64,000 bases of DNA. Source: Glandiceps talaboti. Its lineage: Eukaryota; Hemichordata; Enteropneusta; Spengelidae. Each line of letters begins with the position of its first letter. Position 1 is the first letter of the stretch. Of the stretch, positions 47,516 through 64,000 are shown piece after piece. The notes below the pieces were generated by a model. The model saw only the letters and a program-made list of their open reading frames with translations, made no database searches and was not told the origin of the DNA. The stretch lies in contig NC_135564.1 of NCBI RefSeq assembly GCF_964340395.1, positions 13,718,012 through 13,782,011 of the forward strand. The letters are read 5' to 3'. Both the position numbers and the translations under genes were made by a program.

Positions 47516-50200
47516 CTGTTGTCCAGCCACAGTTAATGATCAATCTCAAAGTATTGATCATAATATGTGTAGTGCTCTGCAGACTTGTTTTTTATTTACA
47601 AACCACTGTGATGTTTTTTGTTCACAATTTGCAAAATGCTGTCTGCAAGGTGAGTAGCTTTCACTCTCTTTCCAGCTTTGCAAAGTGTTCATCTTGTGTC
47701 AATTGCCAGCTGGGCAGCATGATATTTAGAAGATATTGGATGATCAATCAGTGATTATACACAAGATTTATTATGTTCATCAGTTATAAATTAATGCCCA
47801 AGACAGAATGGTAATCTGCAGATAATCAATGTATTGATTAGAATAAATTTATTGTTTTTGCATGTACATTATGTATTTTTACCTATATTTCTCTCTCTTT
47901 CTACGCAGACAACACAACAAAATCAAAATGTACAATAGATGCCTGTGAGGATTCAAATATGTTACAAACTATATGAAAAGGTATTTAGAGCTGATTGTTG
48001 TTTTACTTATTTTCTGATAGATCCCTCTCTTACTTTCAAAACCTGTGCTAGTATTTGTCTAGTTTTATGTGATTAACACACATTGTTTCTATTAGAAACA
48101 CCTGTTATGCAATCTATCACAGTTGGTTTTGATTTGATTGTCAGATAGTACTGTTTACAGATTAAAAACAATTAAAATGAGCTGTCAAATGACCAACCAG
48201 TCCTCAAATTAAAAATGCATTCAAAACACAAGGTCGCCATTACTTTTTTGTCATGCATCTTCAATCATGGCACACAGCTGCCAAAATTGGAGTCCACTGC
48301 CCTTCTTCTCTGGACATATCCCTCCTCAAGTTAATGAACACATTAATTTAGAATGCTTGTTACATGCATGTCTTAATTTGTGCATTCATTGATATATAGG
48401 TGGTTATTATTTTTGAATCATAGGCATCAACATCCATTTGACCAGAGCACCTCAAGTATGAACTACAAGTATGCCCAATATTAGCTACAGTTGCTGCAGA
48501 AATACAATCATAGACTTGGGTCCATCACCAAGAACAAGTCGCAGGGAAGAAGTCAAGCCTACAATGTACCATTATATCACCAAGAGTACTTGTCGCAATC
48601 CACCACAAGGTGTAAATATTGTGCAGGAAGAGGAAGAAATCAAGACTACCAGTTACATCACCAAGAACACTTCGCAATCCGCCACAGTGTTAATGTTGTA
48701 CAGGAAGAGGAAGAAGTCTACCAGTTACTTTCAGGGTTGGTCAGCTTGGCTTGGTAAGAATTAATTTTTTAATGTCTCCAAGTCATTTGAAGACTATGTA
48801 GCCTTTGCACCAACAATGAAATGAGTGACATAGAACATAGGGGTAGTCTTTGTAAGAACCAACAGCTGTAAAATGAACACCTTATATTTCATAATTATTG
48901 TTCATATTGTCAACTTTCATGTGAAGCATGTATTTATAATTTGTCAACATATCCATACTCAATTCAGGATTGTTTATTAAAAATCAAATACAGTATCAAC
49001 ACTTACTAAAGTCAGTCATTGAAAGGATTATTATATAAACTGTTTACAGTAAGTTACCTCAAATATAGCTGCCCCATCCCCTCTCAAATAACATGTATTT
49101 GACAAACAAAAAAAAGAGTGAAAATAATTACAGCTACTGAGGTTTCAATATTTTAGATTTCTTTTTAAAAGCCATACTGGCTTGGAGATTTTGTGGGTTA
49201 TCTGGTATATGACACAGTAGGTGTTAAGGAATTATCGATTGTAAATTCTGAGAAATTTTGTAATTTCACTGTTACTTAATTAGTCCCATCGTGTTATAGT
49301 CTAAAACTACTTTTAAAAACAAATGCCTTCTCACTCATTTGATTATGGAGAATATCTTCTGAGCATTTGCATATAAAATGTGAATTGCTAGTCATAATTG
49401 AGAATTTGAATATCATTATCATTTCATTACAATTGAAGAATACCTAACCCATACAAATTTTCATTGTATTTATTTGGTAGACTCTGTTGCCCAGTCCCTT
49501 TGTGTATGCTTCAGTCACCTCTAGTCTAGGCACCTCACCCTATACTAACTATTAACCATTATAACCATACTAATAAATTTAACTATAACCCTAACCATAT
49601 CTGTAAAGACTAACAAAAAACATTTTTGGGTGGTTGTTAAGCTTACGCAAAGAAAAAAAAGCAACTTGGTCTACCATATTAAATATAATGATGATTTTTG
49701 GGATTAATTATTGGTGATATACATTTTGTATCATGTTATTTTAATTGTACTCCAAGATTTGATATAGATGAGAATCCCTATGGGTACCAGAATAATTATA
49801 CCACCTTTAGGGGGGGGGGGGGGGGGGGGGTAACTTTACCTTTTTTATTTGGGGTGATTAATATATGATTAAGCGTAAAAAACTAATTGTATGATTCTGA
49901 TTACATTCAATTTTAGAATAGTTGGGTAGGTAGATTTTTTATTTTATTTTATTTTTTAATTATTTTTTTCCATATGTGAGTGGGTCTAGTTCAGGTAGTT
50001 ATGTTTTCCGTTGTTTTCCATATGGTCTCTGTTGTTGATTACTTCTCATCAGATGTACAGCCATTACAGGTTGGAAGAACAGTTTTATATTGTCTTTTTA
50101 AGTTGATGTCAGTTTCCTCATCCACTATTTGTTGCGAGATTTCGTGATTTTATTTTCTTGAACACTGAAAAAAATGTTTTAGGGTCGGCATGAAAAACTA
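47516..50200. other. Intergenic, small tandem duplication only
   Basis: At about 48530-48740 a unit of about 75 bp (ATCACCAAGA..TCGCAATCC.CCACA..GTGCAGGAAGAGGAAGAA) is repeated two to three times. The repeats fall in different reading frames, so the ORFs there are unlikely to be coding. A run of about 20 G lies at 49809-49830. Nothing else recognised. Confidence 0.5.
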
Positions 50201-50219
50201 GGTGGGGTCGGGTAACCGG

Positions 50220-52560
50220 AACCAAACAACTTTTTTATTAGGCCTTAGGGGGAACAGCTATACTTGACTTTTCTGAGGAAACACCTGTACACTTTCAGAA
50301 CTATACTTTTATGTGGAGACAACTATACTAATTTTATGAGGGGGGGGGGGATCAGTTAAATTATGGGGGATTACTTTACTTTTAGACGGTTATCACTACT
50401 TTATGAGGAAACAGCTGTACTTTACTGTAATAAGGGAATAGCAATAGTTTACTATTATGATTGAACAGTTATACTATATTTACAGGGGGGTCAGTTATAC
50501 TTTACTTTGATTGGAACAGATATTGCTATTGGGGAAACAGCTATGCTTTAATTTTATTGGGAGAACAGCTATACTTTAATTCTATAAGGGAACAGATTTA
50601 CTACTGTTATGGGGGCAGTTATACTTAAGTTTATGAGGGGGATAACGTCACTTTCTTTTATAGAGAACAACTGTTATGGCAGGTGTAGTTATACTTTATT
50701 TTTACAGGTGGAACAGCTATACTTAGTGATACTTTAGTCTTATAGGGAACAGTTACACTACTTTCACTGGGAACAGATACATTTCACTTTGATTGGCGAA
50801 CAGTTACACTTTTAAACTTTACTTTGTTTTGGGAACAGTTACACTTTACATTGAATGGGGAACAGTTACACTTTACTTTGATTGGGGAACAGTTACACTT
50901 TAGTTTGATTGGGGAACAGTTGCACCTTACTTTGATTGGGGAACAGTTACACTTTACTTTGATTGGGGAACAGTTACACTTTAGTTTGATTGGGGAACAG
51001 TTATCCTTCATTTTGATTGGGTAACAGTTACACTTTAGTTTGATTGGGGAACAGTTACACTTTAGTTTGATTGGGGAACATTTACACTTTACTTTGATTG
51101 GGGAACAGTCATACTTGGCTTTGATTGGGGAACAGTTACACTTTAGTTTGATTGGGGAACAGTTACACTTTACTTTGATTGGGGAACAGTTACACTTTAC
51201 TTTGATTGGGGAACAGTCATACTTGGCTTTTATTGGGGAACAGTTACACTTTAGTTTGATTGGGGAACAGTTACACTTTAGTTTGATTGGGGAACAGTTA
51301 CACTTTACTTTGATTGGGGAACAGTTACACTTTAGTTTGATTGGGGAACAGTTGCACTTTAGTTTGATTGGGGAACAGTTATCCTTCATTTTGATTGGGG
51401 AACCGTTACACTTTACTTTGATTGGGGAACAGTTACACTTTAGTTTGATTGGGGAACAGTTACACTTTACTTTGATTGGGGAACAGTTACACTTTACTTT
51501 GATTGGGGAACAGTTACACTTTACTTTGATTGGGGAACAGTTGCACTTTACTTTGATTGGGGAACAGTTATCCTTCATTTTGATTAGGGAACAGTTACAC
51601 TTTACTTTCTTTGAAGATCTGTTAGACATTGGTTTGATTTCGGAAATGTTGCACTTTACATTGATTGGGGAACAGTTACACTTTTCTTTGGGGAACATTT
51701 ACTTTGAGTAGGAAACAGTTACACTTTATTTTGACTGGAGAACAGCTACAATTTACTTTGTCTTGGGAACAGTTACTTTGATGTTTAGTCTTGTGGGGAA
51801 TAGTTACACTTTACTTAGATTGGGGAACGGGTACACTTTACTTTGATTGAGGAAGAGGTACATTTTACTTTCATTGGGAAAGAGTTAATTTTACTTTCAT
51901 TGGTGAACAGTTGCACTTTGGGGAACATTTACACTTTACTTTCCTTGGTGATCTGTTACACATTACTTTGATTTATAAAAAGGTTACACTTTATTTTGGT
52001 TGAGAAACAATTACACTTTACTTGGGGAACAGGTACTTTTTTACTTTTTGCTTGGGGAACAGTCACATTTTACTTTGATTGAGGAACAGTTATCCTTCAC
52101 TTTGATTGGGGAACAGTTACACTTTACTTTGATTGGGGAACAGTTACACTTTACTTTGATTGGGGAACAGTTACACCTTAGTTTGATTGGGTAACAGTTA
52201 CACTTTACTTTGATTGGGGAACAGTTACACTTTAGTTTGATTGGGGAACAGTTACACCTTAGTTTGATTGGGGAACAGTTACACTTTAGTTTGATTGGGA
52301 ACAGTTACACTTTACTTTGATTGGGGAACAGTTACACTTTAGTTTGATTGGGGAACAGTTACACTTTACTTTGGTTGGGGAACAGTTACACTTTAGTTTG
52401 ATTGGGGAACAGTTACACTTTACTTTGATTGGGGAACAGTTACACTTTAGTTTGATTGGGGAACAGTTACACTTTACTTTGCTTGGGGAACAGTTACACT
52501 TTAGTTTGATTGGGGAACAGTTATCCTTCATTTTGATTGGGTAACAGTTACACTTTATTT
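50220..52560 (+). repeat. 27-bp minisatellite, GGGGAACAGTTACACTTT units
   Basis: The core (about 50820-51680 and 52070-52550) is near-perfect 27-bp units, TTTGATTGGGGAACAGTTAC plus ACTTTAC or ACTTTAG. The edges and a central stretch are more diverged. Variants CAGTCATACTTGGCTTT and CAGTTATCCTTCATTTT recur at intervals, giving a higher-order pattern. There are about fifty homogeneous copies and many degenerate ones. One frame per strand is open: GEQLHFTLI repeats on plus and KVKCNCSPI repeats on minus. This follows from a stop-free 27-bp unit and is not evidence of a gene. Confidence 0.95.
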
Positions 52561-52993
52561 TAATAAGGGAAATATGGCATTTTTTATATTTTTCTCCATT
52601 ACATTGTTCATAATTGTTCCTGATGATGTACTTTGAATGACCACTATATATTACCTTTGAATAAATGTTAATTTTGTGTCAAACAAACCAAAGTGGTTTT
52701 AGCAGTGTATTACTACACTATACTTGCTACCATGGTAACTGAGCAACATTTGAGTAGGTCATACCTCATGTTTTTTGTACAAATAACAACTGTTTGTGAT
52801 TTTCCCATTTATTTTCTGTTGTAAACATTTTAGTCTGGTTTCCATGGCAACCAATTTTTTGGTAATGATTTTTCTGAATGTTGTTAGTGGATACCCAACT
52901 ATATGTAACAGTTTGTATATATTGCCATTTTGTAATTATTTTCACTATTGATTTTTACCTTCCGTAAGGAAGATTCTATATTGGGGATTAAAA

Positions 52994-52996
<3 letters not shown>

Positions 52997-53054
<58 letters not shown>

Positions 53055-53062
53055 TGAGTGTG
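52997..53062 (+). repeat. (GT)n microsatellite with a dispersed flank
   Basis: A GT run preceded by TTACCTTCCGTAAGGAAG and followed by GTGTCTGTCTGG and TGTTCCTCAAAAAGG. A similar GGAAGGTA plus CTGT-run arrangement occurs at 36830-37030, so this may be a dispersed repeat carrying a microsatellite. Confidence 0.75.
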
Positions 53063-53445
53063 TCTGTCTGGCTGTGTCACTGTTCCTCAAAAAGGTTGGC
53101 CCAATTCAAATGAAATTTGGTGTGCATATTCTTTAGGATAATGGCTAGAACCTATTAGGTTTTGGTAAACATGCCATGAATATTAATAATCTATTGACAT
53201 TATTAAATGTGTTTTGGTGATTAGGCTATGCATGTATCTTAAGAGTGCAAGCTTCAAATTCAATATAATTTGGGACATGCATTGAAATTAACAAAGTACA
53301 TGTGTCATATAAAGTTTGATAACATATATAGCTTTTAGTTTTAATGAGTAATTTGTATAATTAATGATGTTCAGTAATTAGGCTATACAAGCTTCAAGTC
53401 CATGTAATTTGGTACGTACATTCATGATAGCAGGGTGCAGATGTA

Positions 53446-53563
<118 letters not shown>

Positions 53564-53999
53564 CATACATACATGTATGTTAATTATTAATATGAAAATG
53601 TTTCAACTTTATTTTATTTTTGAAAGGTAATACATTTTATGTAAATTTCAATAAAGCATTATTATACTCATTGTTATGACAGTTTCCATCCTTATTTGTT
53701 CCCACTTGGCAGAGCCAGGAGAGGGCTATGGAAATGACTAATATCTGTTATCAGTCCTATTCCTGATATGCATAAATCAAATTTAATTGGACCTGGCATA
53801 CTTTTTTAGTTTCTTGTTCTACTCCATAACGCACATTGAAACACTCCTGTGTTTGGCAAACGCTTGGAAACATGGCCTGTATATGTACAGGTATATGGGG
53901 CATATACTTGGTAAATTTATCCAGCACTTCAGAACTGAGGAAATTCAAAGAGAAACCGGATGTCATGAGCACTGTACTGTACTGATGTAGAAGTTGAAG

Positions 54000-55150
54000 T
54001 TCTGGCGAACGTAAAATTTAAGGGTCGAGTATCAAAACGTACACATATACGGACTCACTTCTGGGCACTGCACTCCTTACAGGGCTCAAGAGTATGCATT
54101 ATTTTATGTGTGCAATGACGGAGTCAGGTGACATTATTCCACTGAATATTCATTGGATTGTCTGTACGATTTTTCCCATCCACCGACCCAAAAACCTTTG
54201 CATTTATCCAAATTTAATTTCATACCCGAAGCTGCATCAAAACGCGAGCAAATCTTTAAAAAAGTTACAAATAGACTTGCTTTCCCGTAACAATAGCCGT
54301 GCTGTCATCAGCTACTGAAGCAGTTTACACTCAGTCGGGACACGCCCAGGTATATTTACATCTTTGATAGAATCATCTGCCCTCACAGCGGCCGCAAAAG
54401 TCTCGATAAATAGAACATAAAGTAAAGGTGATAAGGGACAGCCTTGTCTAACCCCCGTGGAGGTCAAAAGGTTCTGACAGGTGTCCATTACAAATGACGT
54501 ACGGAATGTTTAATATCCGTGTACAAAATCTTTATCCATTGTCGAAAATCTGGTCAGAAATTCATTCTCTCCAAAACTCGGTGAAGAAAACCCCAATCTA
54601 CCCGATCAAACGCTTTTTGTTGATCGAACGAAATAATAGCCCCTGGAGTATTTCGAGCATCAGCAATACAGCAGAAATCACGAATGATTTGAATGTTATC
54701 TGTGATTGGTCTTTTTTTTACACCACAAGTTTGATACTGATTGACCAAAACTGGCATAACAGACGATTACCAAGTACTTTAGACAACGATTTGTAGTCCA
54801 CATTTAAAAGCGACGGTGGACGCTTATTCTCAGGTTTACGATGAGAATCCTTGTTACCTGGTTTAGATACATCTACATCAGATTCTTTATTCAGCAAAGT
54901 AATTATTCCACGGCGTTGAGACTCGCTGAGTTTTTTATTTGTAAAACAGTCAGTGAACACGTCCACTAAAATCAGACCGACCCAATCCCATGACGTCTTT
55001 TAAAATTCTACAGTGAGGCCATCCCCACCTGGGGATTTATTACTATTCATCTCATTTAACGCCTGGCTAAGTTCCTGTAACGAATAGGAGATTCTAAAAG
55101 AGGCTGTTCGTCTTCAGATAGTTTGGATTTGACATGCCCCAAGAAAAAGT
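54000..55150 (-). mobile_element. Decayed LINE (L1/Tx1-like) reverse transcriptase fragment
   Basis: In several minus-strand frames this reads as the reverse transcriptase of an L1-clade LINE. In order: a linker with KLSEDEQPLLESPI, ALNEMNSNKSPGGDGLTVEF (55070-55010), FTNKKLSESQRRGIITLLNK, the ITDNIQIIRDFC and SFDQQKAFDRVDW block (about 54600), then GVRQGCPLSPLLYVLFIE (about 54430) and SGMKLNLDKCKGFW (about 54220). The active-site YADD region (about 54308-54316) has lost one base, and stops occur elsewhere, so it is dead. No apurinic endonuclease region or 3' tail is visible. Confidence 0.85.
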
Positions 55151-55228
55151 TAAATCAGTGTCAGAGGTAAACAATTTTTGTAGACATTTAAAGAAGCCCC
55201 CTGGTGTTTTGTGGTTTTCCATTTCTCT

Positions 55229-55297
55229 GAAGTGAAGTGAAGTGAAGTGAAGTGAAGTGAAGTGAAGTGAAGTGAAGTGAAGTGAAGTGAAGTGAAG
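55229..55297 (+). repeat. (GAAGT)n microsatellite
   Basis: About fourteen perfect GAAGT pentamers at the end of the upstream LINE fragment. Confidence 0.95.
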
Positions 55298-55560
55298 ATT
55301 TCCTCTTGAGTTAAGGGCCCTTCTAAACTTTGTTCTTGTTCGGGTGTGAGCAAGGAAGTGATTTTTGAAAGGAAATAGTCTTGTTCGTTTTTGTCGAGGT
55401 CCAGTTCAGAAGTAAAGAGCGTTTTGTAGAAATCAGTGAGTGTTTCCGAAATTTGTGTTTGAGTGTGGTAAATGTTACCCTGGTGGTCCTGGATGGTCGA
55501 GATATTTTTTTTTTAGCACAACTGAACCTAAGTTCAGTGCTATAGACATCGCCCGGCGCG
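55298..55560 (-). mobile_element. Second LINE fragment (linker upstream of reverse transcriptase)
   Basis: On the minus strand the frame reads TQISETLTDFYKTLFTSEL, FLSKITSLLTPEQEQSLEGP and LTQEEIF, the usual linker just before the reverse transcriptase in L1/Tx1-like elements. The neighbouring fragment repeats the equivalent linker in a different version, so these are parts of two elements. It is cut by the (GAAGT)n array on one side and a CG/GT microsatellite on the other. Confidence 0.7.
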
Positions 55561-55646
55561 CGCGCGCGTGTGTGTGTGTGTATGTGTGTCGGTATGTCTG
55601 TGTGTCTATCTTTATATATGTGTGTCTGTATGTGTCTGTGTCTGTT

Positions 55647-55688
<42 letters not shown>
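55556..55688 (+). repeat. (CG)n/(GT)n-rich microsatellite
   Basis: GCGCGCGCG leads into interrupted GT repeats at the edge of the LINE fragment. Confidence 0.9.
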
Positions 55689-55689
<1 letters not shown>

Positions 55690-56067
55690 TGTAGAGCTAA
55701 GTATGGATGCCTTAGAAATAACAATCAAATTAAGAAGGATACACTGAACCATTGGATTATAGGTCCAGAATTTCACAAGTAGCAATGACCAAATTTGACA
55801 ATGAACAATTGTTTTCGGCACGGTAGGGCCATAAGAAATGTATAATAAAAGAAAGGAGTGATCCAGAAATGCTTTTTTTTGTCGTTTTACATATCATGAA
55901 ATTATAGTACGGACTTTTACCGGTGAAATAATTATGGTAAAAGTGAATTTTTGGTTCAACTATGTAACCCAAACTCTTAAGATCTTCGAATGTTGATCTC
56001 AACTTGAGAATCTAAACTCAAATAGCGTTCTTAAATCACTCGCTAAAAAGGACAGTTTGAGCAATTG

Positions 56068-57035
56068 GAATAAATGAGATCACAGCCAAATTTTTGAAAT
56101 GATACAAAAATAATTTATTGTATCAAAATTCTTGATTACAACATCAGCTATACATAGTGGGATTGGCCAAATATGCTTACCATATCCACCTCCACTCAGG
56201 GATGGAATCGGAACTGGGTCCGTATTCAATTCATCTGGCCTGAGAGTATAGTTGTGATGTGGATAAGCTGGTCGAGGGAATTAATGATATTCTAATGTCA
56301 AAATATATCATGTATTTAAATATAGAAGTTATAAGACAAAATTACTTATACGGTTATTTTTTCAAATTATTCATGCGACTGTATGTCGAATTCCACACAA
56401 ACCACATAGCCAGAATTCGACGTCAACAGTGTTACATTTGTCAGACGATGTACATATTTCTACATCGGTATCTTCCATCAGTACACCTTTCGATGCAGAA
56501 GCCAAGAAAAAAATCAATTTTTGAATATCATAAGTTTTCTTTTAAATTAGTTTTTAAAAACTTACCTGCAGGATACTGGGGAGGAATGCAAGGAAATGAC
56601 ATCACGATTGACTGCTTTCGGTAAATAAATATGCGATTTTTAACGTATTTGATTCGCTTGGATGCAGTATACAAAGCTTCGTCAACGAAGTTCGAATGTA
56701 TACGTAAACAAAAACTTTGCGCGCATCTTTGTGCGCATAACATGGTATCCTAGGAGCGATCATGGTTTCTATGCAAGCGTGTGTTCCGGTGTGCGCGACT
56801 TTGTCTATCACGTGATGTTCGATTAATTCCGACGTTTGTTCGATCGTCTATATCGTGTTCATGTTTCGTGGATGGCATCTGCTGTATATGAGCACTAGAA
56901 TTGTTGGCAACTTAGTTTGTACTTCAGTGGATATATCAAAAGGTTTGAAGTTGATGGATGGCATACAGTACCGTACTGTACCGTGACTGTTTAATGAATT
57001 TGTCGATGTGATTGACTAAAGGTATTTCTTTTGAT
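56068..57035 (-). pseudogene. Truncated duplicate of the unknown 470-residue gene
   Basis: This stretch matches the unknown gene in two blocks. 56068-56131 matches its 3' end at about 38936-39000, including the AATAAA signal. 56128-57035 matches about 41424-42325, meaning exon 2, intron 1, exon 1 and the upstream region. The 2.4 kb between these blocks, which holds exons 3 and 4, is missing. Exon 1 is readable (MSFPCIPPQYP, minus, start near 56603-56605) with a good donor. Exon 2 (about 56281-56195) has lost 10 bases near its 3' end relative to the source, which shifts the frame. It lies just downstream of the MATE-3 stop codon, whereas the parent lies downstream of MATE-2 beyond the sulfotransferase gene. 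A very short transcript cannot be excluded, but the protein body is gone. Confidence 0.75.
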
Positions 57036-57125
57036 TTGGTCGTTCAGATAAGACTTTAATATTTGTAAATTGTATATGAAGTAGTGATGTATGTCGTTAT
57101 AATTTTCAATCCAACTGCTTAATAT

Positions 57126-57126
57126 C

Positions 57127-57164
<38 letters not shown>

Positions 57165-57166
57165 TC

Positions 57167-57231
<65 letters not shown>

Positions 57232-57254
57232 CGTGAGAGAGAGAGAGAGAGCGT

Positions 57255-57307
<53 letters not shown>

Positions 57308-57340
57308 TGAGAGAGAGAAAGAGAGAGAGAGAGAGAGAAC
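57126..57340 (+). repeat. (GA)n microsatellite downstream of MATE-3
   Basis: GA dinucleotides with occasional CGAG, CGTG and CAGA interruptions. It ends about 80 bp past the MATE-3 stop, so it may be part of that gene's 3' UTR (CT-rich in the mRNA). Confidence 0.95.
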
Positions 57341-57421
57341 CTCATTAACATTACCTTCCATTTCGAGAGGTAAAATTTGCATGACGAAATAAATCTCACT
57401 TGAAACTACTTTACCATATAT

Positions 57422-63911
<6,490 letters not shown>

Positions 63912-64000
63912 CTGTTGATTAGAAACACTATTTGTCATATGTAGCTACAATGTATGCACATAGAATATCAATGTTAATGACGTGACCATACAAGGGAAAT

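Noticed and set aside
48471-48764. Overlapping 97- and 88-codon ORFs with EEEE and KRKK motifs
   Set aside because: A tandem duplication of about 75 bp is read in two frames, with repeats in different phases. No conserved frame or flanking exon was found.
49560-49600. Telomere-like TAACCC words
   Set aside because: Only one or two imperfect units (CTATAACCCTAACC) in AT-rich DNA, not an array.
50784-51698. 304-residue minus-strand ORF of KCNCSPI repeats and its plus-strand counterpart
   Set aside because: Both follow automatically from a 27-bp stop-free tandem unit. There are no flanking splice sites or start context, and degenerate edge units break the frame. Kept as a repeat.

Overview
This is an animal nuclear genome window with no bacterial features. 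Genes are split into short exons with GT-AG introns. The DNA is AT-rich and full of long microsatellites, short inverted-repeat elements and decayed retroelements. The gene families, the intron sizes and the mix of LINE, Penelope-like and SINE remnants fit a marine invertebrate, such as a hemichordate, cephalochordate or lophotrochozoan. The sequence alone does not let me name the species.

The backbone is a cluster of three paralogous MATE (SLC47A-type) multidrug and toxin extrusion transporters. MATE-1 is on the minus strand (start codon at 19800) and runs off the left edge. MATE-2 is on the plus strand (24471-35271), is complete with 15 coding exons and 560 residues, and is head-to-head with MATE-1. 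MATE-3 is on the minus strand (stop at 57422) and runs off the right edge. I spliced all three by eye. Every internal exon that can be compared has the same length and phase in the paralogs, so they arose by local duplication.

Between MATE-2 and MATE-3 lie a galactose-3-O-sulfotransferase-like gene (minus, about 35757-37292, tail-to-tail with MATE-2) and a four-exon gene for an unrecognised 470-residue protein with a repeated basic motif (minus, 39426-41908). A second, broken copy of that unknown gene, lacking its two 3' exons, lies at about 56068-57035 beside MATE-3. The rest of 42-56 kb has no gene I can support. It holds two inverted-repeat elements, a 2.3-kb minisatellite of 27-bp units, microsatellites and two pieces of L1/Tx1-like LINE.

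Small transposon-like elements are common. They include a 108-bp MITE with a 10-bp target duplication, a foldback element between the divergent MATE genes, a GCGAC-rich MITE in a MATE-2 intron, a palindromic GCCCTCA family, and a Penelope-like fragment with a degenerate hammerhead-like motif in a MATE-3 intron. I found no convincing new multi-gene system. The most notable points are the repeat array that copies the 3' splice site of a MATE-3 exon, the short near-identical tract between MATE-2 and MATE-3, the duplicated unknown gene, and the minisatellite that is open on both strands.
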